Shown piece by piece: positions 21,249-32,515 of a DNA stretch of 64,000 nt. The number at the start of each line of letters is the position of its first letter. Positions within the stretch are counted from its first letter, which is position 1. The stretch is from NCBI GenBank assembly GCA_001051155.2, contig JYIP02000001.1:434001-498000 (forward strand), read 5' to 3'. A program made the position numbers and the translations under genes. The stretch comes from Chrysoporthe austroafricana (lineage: Eukaryota > Ascomycota > Sordariomycetes > Diaporthales > Cryphonectriaceae). A model generated the notes under the pieces. That model was not told the DNA's origin, searched no databases, and saw only the letters and a program-made list of their open reading frames with translations.

Positions 21249-23411
21249 ATGGAATCTCCTCCTGACAGCAGTCACATTGACCTTCTTCACCCTCACACTC
21301 CATCCGATGTGACCTACTCGTCTGGTTCCTCTTCTGTTGTGTCCACCAGAGTGACATCACCAATCGTGTCGACAGACCACCTCCTCACCAGGACTTCATC
21401 CTTCGGTTCCAAAGAAGCCAACTCAAGCTCCCAGAAGCATCTTGTCGAAGTCAACATGGAGCACTTCAACCATCCATTCCGGTCCATGAGTGCCCAGGCA
21501 AGACCCGCTGAGTACACATGCCATGGCGACATGCGAAATCCAGTCCGATCCAGCACTGGCCCAGTGAGACCCACGCACAATGAGGGCCACGATGCGAGTC
21601 ACAGTCCCTCTCAAATCACCGCACACCCCACATCCGCTGGACTATTTAACGATCGGACGGTAGTTGGACGATCCACTGCGCCATTCGCCCCTCCTTCCAA
21701 CCAACACTGCTCCTTCTCTGCGCATTCCGTTCCGCGCAAACTGCCTACGAACTGGCGAACATCGACAGCGAGCTTGGACAGTCGGATCTCTCCGTCGATA
21801 ACGTCCGGTTCGTCGGTCCACGCTGTCAACAGCAACGCCATATTCGCTGGCAGCAACTACGTCCCCGTCACAACGCAAACCGCTTTGCGGTACAAACCCA
21901 CTGCTAGCTCTCACTTTGGCAACGTCGACGACAGTATTGACGCCGCGGGTCGCAACACTCACCCAACCTTTAGGGACGTCACGAACATGTTTCCTCCTCG
22001 CGGTATCATCATCGCCGATGGTGACATGGACAAGGTAATGGCTTATTGCTACGACCGTGGCGATGGCCAGTTCACGCGTCTGGTCCCTGTCGACATCCTC
22101 CCCTTCTCTCTAAGAAACATCCCCGCCCGTGTCGCTACGGACGAGTGCATGATCGTTCTGCCGGTTCCTCGCATGGCTGGCCCCGACGGCCAGCCCGCTA
22201 ACGGCCAGCTGCTTCCTGTCTCTGCTGTCACGGTAAGTGCATCTACTTGTTGTGTTGAATTTCTATATTTGACGTGAATGTGAGGGTGAGGCGTCCGTGA
22301 TTGTTTTGTTATTGCTTGTGGAGCGTTTGAGGGCGTGCTTTCAGCACGCAGGAGGGGCTTAAGCTAACTCTGGCTCAACAGCCCCCTTCCAGCCCTGCGG
22401 ACAAGGCCTCAACCGATCTCCTCCAGGTAAGCCATTCCCACGGCTCCCCAGATCATCGAATCAGGCGTTGACCCCATCCCATTCCATAACCTCGCGCCTT
22501 GCAAACGCGAAGGGCTCACCCTCATAACAGCCATACTAACATGTGATCACCACCAGTCTCGCATCGACTCCATCGTCGCTGGCACTCCTCCCACCAGCGC
22601 CCCTCCCAACACCAGTGGTCCCGTCGTCCTCGCCCGCTTCAACGGCCCTGGCAGCCGCGTCCCCGGCGCCCCCAGGCGGGAGAAGATCTACTGCGACAAG
22701 TGGATCCACGATGGAACCTGTGCTTTCACCCAACAGGGTTGTAAGTTCAAACACGAGATGCCGCAGGACAAGGAGACTCAGCAGAGCTTGGGCCTCTTCC
22801 ACGGTTACCCTGCCTGGTGGAAAAAGCACTGCGCCGAGCAACAGATGCAGCTCGATGACCGCCCTATCAACCTCGGCGGCGGTGGCCACGGCGGTGATGC
22901 TAGCTCCCGCTCTGGCGACGGTATCGCGGGCTCCTCTCGCTCCGGTGGCATGTCTGCTCCGTCTTGGCGCCGCATCGAGCCTGCTTCTACGGGCTCGCCC
23001 TCTGTTGGCCCCGGTGGTTCTGGCTCTGGCATCAGCTCTGGTGGTCGTGTTGGTGGTCCATATGGTCGTGGTCGTGGCGGGCAGGGTGGTCGCACCGTTG
23101 GTAAGTTCGATATTCGCATTCACATTCACATCCTCCTTCCGCCAAGCAACATGAACTCATAGCTTATAGCTCGCTTCTCTCAGCCAAGCTTCGGTCCCAT
23201 CGCTCCTCCGACCAAGCGTCTCGAGACCAAGGAGGGCGAGGGTTTTGACACGTTCTCTGACGAGTCCAGCCCCCGCGGTGGCTCCAAGGGTGGTGCTCCT
23301 CTGAACCTCTACGAGACCCTAGATGACTATGGCGTCGTGCCCAGGCCCAAGTCTAAGTCCGACAACGCTGGCAGCGACAACGACGGTGCCAATGATGTCT
23401 CTAGCGAGTAA
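21249..23411 (+). CDS. CCCH zinc-finger RNA-binding-type protein, 604 aa
   Basis: Four exons (21249-22232, 22382-22426, 22557-23100, 23170-23411), all GT-AG, with GCTAAC and ACTAAC branch points in introns 1 and 2. Exon 2 is only 45 nt and keeps frame. The N-terminal 250 aa are Ser/Thr-rich and low in complexity. A conserved-looking block follows (residues ~245-328: PPRGIIIADGDMDKV, PVDILPFSLRNIPAR). Then comes one zinc finger CDKWIHDGTCAFTQQGCKFKH (C-x8-C-x6-C-x3-H, residues ~385-405) and a Gly/Arg/Ser-rich tail with RGRGG motifs. CCCH fingers of this sort usually bind RNA, and the RGG-like tail fits. The target is unknown. Related single-finger proteins are widespread in Pezizomycotina, to my knowledge uncharacterised. 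Confidence 0.85.
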
Positions 23412-24073
23412 GCCTCCAGCTTATATTGCCATTCGATGGGTCTATCAGGCCCCACTCAGCTTTTACGATCACAACGATGGCGATGACGAATGGGTTCGCA
23501 CCCCTTTTCAAACCCACGAGTCTCCGCCTAGATCAAGAATAACGGCCGGTCGCAACGAGTTATACTTGGGTCTCTGTGTGTTTCTGCTTTACTTTGATTA
23601 CGAGTTCAGCTTGCGTTTTTGCGATGAGTTTTTCCCTGACAAGGAATGACGTGGATGGATGGAGGGGGATGAGCCTCGAGGAAAAAAGTCAGGGGAGCCG
23701 TCTGCGTTCTGCGTCTTCTTCACTGAAGACCTCAACTCCACTTCGCCGCCGAGCACACACATATGCTTCACAAAGGGGAGAGATGGTGCGTTGTGTTGCG
23801 TTGCGTTGCGTTGCGTTGCGTTGAGTTGCGGTAGACCATCGCTGCTTGTAATATAGACCAAAAGAGGTGACGTGACCCAGCGATGGGTGATTGGTTTGTG
23901 GTGCGATCCGATTCAGTGGGGAGCGACCACCACACGAAATACTGAGGAAGATACTCCGAGACACATGCGGTCTTTGGGCGTTTCCTGTATTTCTCTATAG
24001 CTTAGAACATCCCGGTGGCAGATCGCCACTCCAGGACAGCTATAGATGCAGAGACCATGATATCCATCCCTCT
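23412..24073. other. Convergent spacer with TTGCG pentanucleotide repeat
   Basis: The zinc-finger gene and the dihydroorotase converge here, so both 3' ends lie in these 662 bp. At 23791-23830 eight 5-bp units run in tandem: TTGTG, five TTGCG, TTGAG, TTGCG. No gene is visible. Confidence 0.7.
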
Positions 24074-25457
24074 TCAAACCCAACTTACGCTCCAGGTGTT
24101 CTTGCCCTTTCGGAATGGGACGACCTCCAGCCCATCGCCCCTGATGCTGTCCACAACAACTTCGTCCTTCTTCTCCACGACGATTTTCTCCGTGGGGGAG
24201 CCCACGCCATAGAATTTCCGTCCCCATCCGCCCAGGAAGCCCTCCAACAGCTCTTGTGTTACCTGGCTCTCCTCGATGTCGCCCCGCGCAATCGCCTCCT
24301 CCAGGGCGGTGAGCACGTACGGAACCGCGTATGGCTGCGTGAAGACGCCCGCTGCAGTGTTCCCCTTGCCCTTCTTTGCGCTGATGTCGTGTGGCGCGCT
24401 GTCTGTGCCGAGGAAGAACTTGCCCCTGCTGGTGACGAAAGCCCTCAGGAGGGCGAGGCGGTCGTTAGGCATCTGACAGCTGCGTGTGAGCACATCCAGT
24501 CCGCGACAGGGAGGGCACAGGAGCGTTTCGTACCTTTGCCACCGGCTTGCAGTAGTGGAACTATTGGTTGGGGCGCGGGGATGTTAGCATATCGTAAGGC
24601 CTGGCTGCACATGTGCGGTACAGTGACGCCTTCCGCGCCGGGGCGGCGTTACGCAGGACTGCAACTTACCACGTCGCCTGCCCAGTCGTCCACAATCAAG
24701 AATCTGTGGACCCGAGACCGCCGTCAGCGGAATTCTCCTCTCTTCTTACAACAAACCACACAACCAAGAGGGAAGATCACTCACAGATGATGTGCGGTGA
24801 TGGTCCCCACAACCGTGTCCCCACACGCCTCGACCGCCTGTACCGCGTCCACCGTCGTACAGTGCTCTAGCACGATCCTCAGCCTAGGGAACTTGCCGTG
24901 GATCTCCTTGAGGGTCGGCAGGAAGCTGGCCTCGGCGTTCATGATGGTGATGTTCTTCTTGTGGTCGCTCGCACACTCGCCGTGGATGTTGAGGACCAGG
25001 CCCTCCTCCTCCATGGCGGCGAAGACGGGATAGAACTCCTCGTAGCTGGTGACGCCGGACTCGGAGTTGGTGGTGAGGCCCTGAGGATAGGACTTGATGC
25101 CGGCGATGCCTGCCTTCTTGGCCTCGCGGACGACCTCGGGGGTGATGGAGGGGTGCAGGTAGAGCGTCATGAGGTAGGTGACGGAGGCGTCGAGGGCGAG
25201 CAGGCGGTCTTTGTAGGCGAGAGCCTGGGCGACGGTCGTCACCGGGGGGACGAGGTTGGGCATCACGTATGCCACGCTACAGCGAGGATGAGAGGAAGCC
25301 CTGTCTGTCTCCGGGCACGCATGGGGTGGGGGGGCATGACCTACTTGACGCCGCCTTGCCGGATCGTGGGCACGACGGCTGCGGACATGGCGCCGTCCCG
25401 GAGGTGGACATGGAAGTCCGCTGCCGCCGGCAGCTCAAACTTTCTCGGGAGAGGCAT
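24074..25457 (-). CDS. URA4: Dihydroorotase (pyrimidine synthesis), 354 aa
   Basis: Five exons: 25457-25345, 25276-24785, 24703-24670, 24560-24534, 24472-24074. Exons 3 and 4 are only 34 and 27 nt, yet each is needed for the conserved order LFLIVDDWAGDV, then FHYCKPVAK, then MPNDRLALL. The enzyme interconverts carbamoyl-aspartate and dihydroorotate, the third step of UMP synthesis, in the cytosol. Metal-binding motifs of the PyrC/Ura4 type are present: DFHVHLRDG (residues ~14-22), GIKSYPQG with the Lys that is usually carboxylated (~97), LNIHGE (~140), LEHCTT (~178), TAHH (~199) and GTDSAPH (~250). Yeast Ura4 is 364 aa, so the length fits. It shares a 902-bp divergent promoter with CSN3. Confidence 0.95.
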
Positions 25458-26359
25458 GACTGTCCAATATCGGGCCTCTCTTCCTCTACGTAGATATTAG
25501 CCGTGGCCCATCAATACGCCTGCGTATAGTGTGGTCGGCCCGGTCTTACAAGTTCTTAGAGTGTAGCTTCTGGGCGTGCGACAGAAATTCGGAAGTCTGG
25601 ATACAAGGAGCCCCTTCTACGACTCAGTTGCATCGGATAGGACGAGATCTCAAACCATGCCACATACGAACGCCACCGTCGAGCCTCTGCAAAATTCACA
25701 CGATGTAGTCGTTCATAGCCAAAAAGGGTTAGGGTCTACGGCTGTTCCTCGGATGGAGTTACAAAACTTAGACTTAGACTATGGCACGCCTGCAGAATCT
25801 CAAGTACACCTTTCTTTCTGCACCGAGAGGGGAGGAGAGGGGTCACACCGCAGTTGATATGATCTGAGATAAATTTGAGGTTTACCTTGCAGGTTGTTTG
25901 TGAAAACAGTCACTTTCACACTGTAGGATCAATAAAAATTGCCTTACTAGGTAGAATACCTACCACTGTTATGTAAACAACCTGCATGGGTCTGGCGGGG
26001 GCTGACCCCTGCTTGCTTCTGCCTGGTGGGGTCAACTGCGACTAAGTACCTTTCGCCGTCCGGGGTAAAGCTATCAGCAACATCAACGTCACCTCCACCA
26101 CCAAATCACATTCCTCGTCCTCCTGGTCCTCCTCCACAGCTGCGGGTGTGCTGCTCTTCTCCGTCCTCCTGGCGCGCCCAAGCGGTAAGAGCCAGACCTC
26201 ATGCTCGGTCAGCTACAGGACTAGGTGATTGAGAGACGACAAGCTTCTTTGCCCGTCTCGCCTCTGCTTGACAGCAGATACCCTCATCGAACAGCATCAG
26301 CTTCAGCCTCTACCTCGAACTCGAACTCCGACTCGGCCCATCCCAATCAATCCAAAATC
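25458..26359. promoter_or_regulatory. Divergent URA4/CSN3 promoter region
   Basis: This 902-bp region lies between the two start codons and holds no gene. The left 400 bp and the right 350 bp look ordinary. The centre is AT-richer and contains the 99-bp foldback element described separately. A pyrimidine-rich tract (CCACCACCAAATC, TCCTCCTGG) near 26090-26180 probably lies in the CSN3 promoter or leader. Confidence 0.6.
25888..25986. repeat. 99-bp foldback (MITE-like) element
   Basis: The left arm starts TGCAGGTTGTTT (25888-25899) and ends AACAGT. The right arm (25965-25986) is its inverse, ACTGTT then AAACAACCTGCA. The outer 12 bp and the inner 6 bp pair perfectly around a short mismatched part. 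Inside are two more inverted repeats, GTGAAA/TTTCAC and TAGGTA-GAA-TACCTA. There is no coding capacity. I see no clear target duplication and no second copy in this window. Confidence 0.6.
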
Positions 26360-27973
26360 ATGGGCGATGCAGCCTCTATCCTCCTGGGGTTTCCCCTCCA
26401 CGTACCCTTCCCGGATGACGAGTTCTATGACCAGGCTGTCACCCTGCACATCAAGAAGGTCGATCAACTACTACTCCCCTCCAAGAAGCCTGCTTCTGCT
26501 CTCCACGGAGACAACGGCATCAAACTGCTCGAAGTGTGTAACTTCTGTACGAGCTCTACAATGCCTTGAGATCTAATGTTGATCTGCTCTAGGTCCTCGA
26601 TCCCGCTATTCATTCTATCTCCTACCTTGCCGTCATCGATGCCCTTGGCGATTATGACGGCTTCCCCGTCGAGCAGAGGGCCCAAGCCCTGATCAACTTC
26701 TTCCTGGCTTTCGACCCCAGACAGATACGATACAAGGGAAGCATGTTCTCAAAGTGGCTGGATCGCATAAGCTCTGAGAACTTCCCCCTCCCGGTATGCA
26801 GTCAGCCCTCATTGCCCCGCCACAAGTGGCCTACTACTGACACTCTATGACCTTTCGTAGCACGACATCAAGGTCGCCCTACTCGCCCATGCCATCTTGA
26901 AGATCGACCCCACCGGCTCCATTCTCACCTCCCACCACATCACCCTCGTCAATCTCGCCTTTGACACTGATACGGCCGAGATTGCCTTCCAAGTCCTCGA
27001 TAAACAGGTGGTCTATTTCCCTGGCATGGTCAGGGACCAAAACGCCGCTAAACTCAACAGACCTCTCTGCGATATGACGCTGCCGCCAACAGAATACATC
27101 ACAGAAGACACCGGACTCACCCTGAAGCTGGACGTCGAACGCGTTCTGGAGTACGACTTTCTCTCCGGCCTGCTGTACTGTTCCAGGTGTCGCTGGGAGA
27201 GCGCACGAGACGCCTTCGAGCGGATCATCACGCACCCTACACGCGATAGCGGTGCCAGTACGATCATGGCGGACGCCTACAACAAGTGGCTGCTCGTCAG
27301 CCTGCTCGTGGACGGCCGTACACCTGAGATACCCGCCACTGCCGGCTATAATGCGAAGAAGTCGTATGAGACCCTGGGCAAGCCCTACGCAGCAATCGCA
27401 TCTTACTTTGACGCCATGGCTGCCGTGGCACTCAAGGAGGAAGTCGAGAAGCATGCGAACGAGTGGCGGAAGGATCGCAATACTGGCCTGGTTCAGCAGG
27501 TTCTGGCGGCGCACCAGAAGTGGCAGATCATGGATCTACGGAATGTCTTCTCGAAGGTCTCGCTCTCAGATATCCGCCAGAATACTTGTAGCGCCGAGAC
27601 AGGCGATGCCTTGCCAAGCGACGATGAAGTCGAGAGGCTGGTTCAAGAGATGATCCAGTCCGGCATGCTCAAGGGCGTCGTCGAGAAGCCCGACGGCAAA
27701 CCCGCCTACCTGAAGTACCTGTCCGAGTCTGAGGAGCTTTCCGAGGCCGAATACCAGCGCGAGATAGCGTCCGCCATGCGGAGGCTGAAGGAGCTGGAGG
27801 CCATCTACACGACAACGAATACCCGCCTAAGTACCAATCCCTACTGGATCAAGCACGTCATCCGGGAGCAGAAGCGGGAGAAAGAAAACGTCGGCCAGGC
27901 ACCACCCTCGAGCTTCGATGTTCAGGTCGAAGATGAGGATCTGATGGCGGGCGTGGTGTCCGGTGGCGTATAG
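26360..27973 (+). CDS. csn3: COP9 signalosome subunit 3 (PCI-domain protein), 495 aa
   Basis: Three exons (26360-26533, 26593-26793, 26861-27973) with 59- and 67-nt introns, all in phase 0. The start at 26360 (ATGGGCGATG) is the first ATG of the frame. The body is helical repeat type, with segments such as HHITLVNLAFDTDTAEIAFQ, and the C-terminal half carries the PCI/winged-helix part (LRNVFSKVSLSDI, then PSDDEVERLVQEMIQSGML, residues ~370-425). It ends in a charged helix and an acidic tail (DVQVEDEDLMAG). The CSN complex removes Nedd8 from cullins, and CSN3 is a scaffold subunit. The nearest alternative is another PCI scaffold such as a proteasome lid subunit; the overall pattern fits CSN3 better. 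Confidence 0.8.
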
Positions 27974-28811
27974 GGTACTGAGCCATGGGCGGAGGGCCTC
28001 GAACAGACCAGGGGACTTAAGCGCAAGTTTTCGGAGACCAAAGGGGCTGCCGACCACAGCTCTAGCTCCAGTACCGGACCTGATTCGCCCTTGTCCCTCT
28101 AGACAGACGAGGCCCAGACGTACTTATGACAACATTCAACTATCATGCATTCGGTCTCGAGCGAGAACTTCTTCAGGACAAGGTGGCTTACGGCAAGGTC
28201 AAAGGTCAGGGGATGAGATGCGGGGTGCCCCACTGTAGGGAGCATCAATTCGACTGATTTATTGCGACGACACGACTAAGCTTGGCGTTCAGATGGGGAC
28301 CGGGAAGAAGGGCATTTTCAGGGCTGCTCTGCATGGACTATCGGCTGTGTGAAGCTTGAGTGGCGACAGCATAGCACGCTCACGAGCTTCAGTAGGAGGC
28401 AACGACTAAAAATAGACCATCGCGTCCCTTACGACGGAGACAAGAACAAAAATTAAATCTCCGAATCGAAGGTTTCATGTGCGCTTCATGATTCCTCAAC
28501 GAAGGCATACCGTGCTTGCGCCTGGTATGGTGATGCCCCTTTGGCAGGGTTCCTGAAAGTTCACCCTGAGCCGTGTCTCGCATGGGTACAAGGTAACGGA
28601 TCGGACGTGGCTCGCGCATTCTTATTTTTGCTACCTTAATTTCCCAGTTCATCACTATGGCGTACAGACCGACCAAATTAAACTTGCCTTCCTCCTACAG
28701 ATAGAAAAAATCGAAAGCAGACTACCCTCCTCGCAGGGACTTCGTAAGGACAAGTCATGTATCATTGACCGCTGCTCCTCTCCCGTCAAACAGATACGAG
28801 CATCCCAGCCC
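27974..28811. other. Convergent spacer CSN3/RFA1
   Basis: 838 bp lie between two convergent stop codons. Minus-strand frame 28389-28676 has no family resemblance and no splice partners. I see no RNA gene. Confidence 0.6.
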
Positions 28812-30835
28812 TCAGATCATCTCATACTGCTTGATCATCTCGGCCAGCCTGTTGGCCTCGGCAACGTAGTCGAGGTGCGCTGCGCTCATAACCTGGTACC
28901 GGACCCTGCGGGAACAGGTCAGTGGGAATGTCTTCTAAGGAAGAAAAAGAAAGAAAAAGGTTTGAGGACTCACCGAGGGGTGTCTTGGAATGTGTCCATC
29001 TTTGCCCTGCACCTAAAGCTCAGCTTGGCGCAGTTGGCCGCCTCGAACTCGGCCGCAAAGCGGGTCTCATCCTCCTCCTTCAGCGCCATGATCTCGTCCG
29101 CAGACTTGCCCATGATGACCCTGCCTACGTCGTCGAAGCAGTTGAGCCACAGCTGACCGGTGTGGTCGTTAACATTCACCGACAAGATGTAGCGGTACTC
29201 GGGCCTGTCGTGGGTGACGTCGCACTTCTCGCACCGCCACCCGTCGCCACCCGAGTTGTCCACCTTCTTATTGCAGCCCTGTGTGAGGCATGCGGCATAG
29301 GCGAAATTCTCCTGCTTGATGTACACGACGGTGGCCTTAAGTGTGAAGTAGGCGGTGTCCTCCATACCAAGGTTCTGGTCCTTGACCTGGAATATGTTCC
29401 TGTCCTCGTTCTTGCGCCCGGCCGCGTTACCCATGGAGGCCATGTTGCTGTGTGTGGCGAAGTTGTCGTTTCGGCCGGAAGCATCATACCATCCCTTCAG
29501 CTTGTGGCACTCCGGGATATCCGGGTCGACCGCCATGGTGCCCGAAGACAGGAGCGATAGTGATCGTCCACCAAAGTCGGACACGCGCACGCCCTTGAAT
29601 GCGATGACGGACTCGGTCCGGGCATCAAAGCTCGTGGCGGTTTTGCCCCAGATTGTCACCCTCACAGAGTAACCACTGTCGTCGACGATGGTAAGCTCCC
29701 GCTTGTCGTACGGCTTCTGCGTGGTCTTGGACACGATCTGGCTGACTTCCTGTATCTCCTTCAACACGCCGATGACGTCGACTGTGGTGTCCTTCTCCAC
29801 GTCGTTCAAGGCCTGGATGCCACAGAAGTTGAAGCGGACCTGCGGGACGTTGGCCTGGTCCTCGGCCAGCTCGATGACGGTGTCGCGCTCAATGCTAAGC
29901 TCGTAGTCGTTCGGGAGGTTTGAGAACTGCTTCTTGGCGAGGCGGACTGCACAAGGGTTGGAGATGTAATAGACCTGGCCCTCCTGTAGGAGGTCGTAGA
30001 ACTGATCAACCTGGTCGTTGAAGGCAGTGGCCTTGATCTCGCCACTCTCGTCCAGCAGGTTCACGCTGAAAAGCTTGCCCTCGCCGGTGTTCTTGTGCCA
30101 TGTCTTGATCTCCGACTTGGCGCTCACACGGGCCTTGATCGTCCACTTGTGGGCGTACGGCGATAAGGCCTCGATCGGGTAGATGACGTTGTTTCCGTTG
30201 TGGGTTGCCCCGCCCCCCCTCGTCGTCTGCATCTCCCTCTTGGGCACCGGAGCGGGCGCCGGGGCGGGCTTGGTGTCTTCTTGCTTCGTCCCGTAAAAAC
30301 CAGTGCCGGCGATGGTGTTGTTGGTCGGCTCTTCAGCCTTGGACTCGAAGGGGACGGGGTCGCCCAGCCTGTCGGGCGTGCCGAGGGAGTCGATGACATC
30401 GAGGTCAAGGATGATCAGGATGCTAGTGCACGAGGCTCAGTTCCGGTCTCGATCTGGAGGGGATGCAGGTTTGGCTCACTTCTTGCCCTTCACGGAGGTG
30501 GGGTTGTAGGACTTGACGCGCACTAAGCAGCCCTTGACGAGCTTGCCATCGTGAACGACGTGGTTTGCCTGGGTTGCCAGCATGCACTGGCAGTAGTTGT
30601 TGATGTCGCTGAGGACGATCCGGTACCGATCACCAGCGCCATTCTGCTGTGGCATAGGCTTCACCTGTAGGCATTGCAGAACGGCGACCTGGGACTCCCT
30701 ACCTGCCTTGTCTGGATTGTTGAAGATGGCGCTGTGACGCATCAGCGTGAGCGTGGGTCGCAGACGAGAAGACGGCGTCGAGATAAAAACTTACTTCAGA
30801 GCACCTCTACTGATATGATTCGCAGCGTCAGCCAT
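28812..30835 (-). CDS. RFA1: Replication protein A large subunit (RPA70/RFA1), 611 aa
   Basis: Four exons: 30835-30795, 30731-30480, 30422-28974, 28905-28812. RPA coats single-stranded DNA in replication, repair and recombination. The N-terminal OB fold (residues ~14-110, VLQCLQVKPMPQ) is followed by a linker (KPAPAPAPVPKR). OB folds A and B begin at PIEALSPYAHKWTIKARV (~205) and carry ssDNA-contact-like stretches (YISNPCAVRLAKKQF, FKGVRVSDFGGRSLSLLSSG). OB fold C carries the zinc ribbon CLTQGC...WRCEKC (C-x4-C-x13-C-x2-C, ~485-507). The last exon gives the helical end VRYQVMSAAHLDYVAEANRL. The length equals the family norm (yeast 621, S. pombe 609). Two MCB boxes lie 141-168 bp upstream. Confidence 0.96.
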
Positions 30836-31311
30836 CCTGTCGACGTGATCTTAATTTTTGCTGATGAGGAGAAAGACGTGTGCGACAGTCACAGCCGGAA
30901 AGAGGTTGATGTGATGGAGCGAGGCGCGAGGCGTGAGGTTGCTGAGAAAGGTTATTAACGAGCCCCGGTGGTGAGACGCGTCTGCGAAGATGGCCAGACG
31001 CGTCGGCTTAATTGTTTCGACTCAGCAGGGCGTTGGGGTGGGGGGTGGCGGCGGACAGGGGCATGGGTCAGGCATGGGTAGGCAGCGTAGTAGGTCTTGG
31101 GAGGGAGGGGCAAGTGACGTACCCCTCGCGCAGCGGCACGAGTCGGTTCGCTGCAGTCGTCAGTGGAAGGGTCTCGTCAACACCGAGCTAGTGTCACGTT
31201 ATCCCGTCCTATTCTTCCGAACTTGGTAGTCCTCATCGCATCCAGACGCCATCGCCACATCCACAGCCAGACTACACCTGGCCCGCGCCCTCGAAACCCG
31301 ACCAGCCGACC
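30836..31311. promoter_or_regulatory. Divergent promoter RFA1 / DLH-like gene
   Basis: 476 bp separate the divergent start codons. The RFA1-proximal part holds two AGACGCGTC boxes. A G-rich run (GGTGGGGGGTGGCGGCGG, ~31038) follows. No gene is seen. Confidence 0.65.
30976..31003. promoter_or_regulatory. Two MCB (ACGCGT) boxes upstream of RFA1
   Basis: ACGCGT occurs at 30976-30981 and 30998-31003, each within AGACGCGTC, 22 bp apart (about two helical turns). MCB boxes bind the MBF complex and drive G1/S expression; yeast RFA1 is regulated this way. Confidence 0.75.
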
Positions 31312-32515
31312 ATGGCCAACGCCGACGTTGCGACCAGAGCGCCTGAGAGCGATGCTCAGGAGGACTCCCAGCAGACCCCCGAGCAAGGTGCTTCTAAGGA
31401 GGCCCCGGTACAGCCGAAGATGGGAGAGCACTGTGTGACTGACAGGCCAACCCGTCCGTCCCCCTCTCCCCAGGCCACAGCATCGGTGCCCAATCTGAAG
31501 GCTGACTAGAGTCGCGCCCCCAGCAAGCGGCGGAGGCCCGACTGGAGAGCTCAGGAAGCTCAACGACATCGACGTAAGCCACTGCCGGCGAGTGTCCCCT
31601 CAGGACCAACGTGCCCATTGACAGCCCGCTCCCAGGTCTACGTCTCCAAACCCAGCGAGTACCCACACGCCCCAGCGAGGCTGCTGCTGCTCCTGACCGG
31701 CGGGACGGGCGTGAAGTCCACCAACAACCAGATACAGGCGGACAAGTTCGCCAGCGAGGGCTACGTGGTGGTGATGCCTGACCTCTTCGAGGGCGATGTG
31801 GCGCCCAACTCCTCGACGGTCGACACGGAGCAGGCCGCCGAGGGCACCAGCTCCTTCCTCGACAACTTCAAGATCAAGGCCGCCGAGACGGCCAAGAGCT
31901 TCATGATCGATATGTGGTTAGCAAGACACACCGAGGAGAAGGTGCTGCCTATCCTGCACAAGGTGATCGACGGGGCCAAGGATGAGTTTGCGGATGCCGT
32001 ATCAAACGGTGGTGGCATCTATGCGGCCGGGTACTGCTTCGGTGCTCGATACGTCTTGCTATTGGCAGCGGAGCGGAAGCCGGTCGTCGGTGGTGGGTTC
32101 TTGGGCGGTGCGCCGAAGCCTGTGGATGAGGAGGCGGGTGCTGCGGATTACGGTCCGTTTATCAAGGCGGGCGCCTTAGCCCATGCGACACTCGTGGCCA
32201 GAGAGGATTTCGAAGGGCTCAAGGTCCCAGTGAGCCTGATATGCGTGGAGAACGACCCGCTGTTTCCGGATGATGTGCGGACGTACGGCGAGGACTACCT
32301 CTCAAAGTCCAACGTTGAATATGAGGTCCAGGTCTACCCTGGAGTGCCACACGGTGAGCTGCACTTGATCGTTGCCCATTCACAACTCCTGAATATGGAC
32401 GTCATCTAACTTCTATCTAGGTTTCGCGGTTGTTGGTGATTACGAGGATGTCGCCATCAAGGACGCCCAGAGTACTGCGTTTGAGCAGATGTTGAAGTGG
32501 CTGAAAGACCACTGA
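31312..32515 (+). CDS. Dienelactone hydrolase family protein, 334 aa
   Basis: Four exons (31312-31453, 31524-31573, 31636-32353, 32421-32515). The alpha/beta-hydrolase core has the family's Cys nucleophile in AAGYCFGARY (residue ~202), the Asp in CVENDPLFPDD and the His in PGVPHGF, where the last residues come from exon 4 across a GTGAGC...TCTAG intron with a CTAAC branch. The N-terminal MGEHCVTDRPTPSG leader is typical of fungal relatives. The first ATG adds about 36 Ala/Gln/Glu-rich residues before it, so translation may instead begin at the internal ATG of MGEHCV. Intron 1 uses the rare donor GTCCGT. Substrate is unknown; family members hydrolyse dienelactones or other esters. Confidence 0.88.

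Noticed and set aside
22536..23129. 197-codon minus frame over the CCCH gene
   Set aside because: Thr/Ala-rich reverse of the zinc-finger and Gly-rich exon, without own motifs.
24898..25500. 200-codon + frame over dihydroorotase
   Set aside because: It lies opposite the conserved dihydroorotase exons.
28922..29560. 212-codon + frame over RFA1
   Set aside because: It lies opposite conserved OB-fold and zinc-ribbon codons of RFA1.
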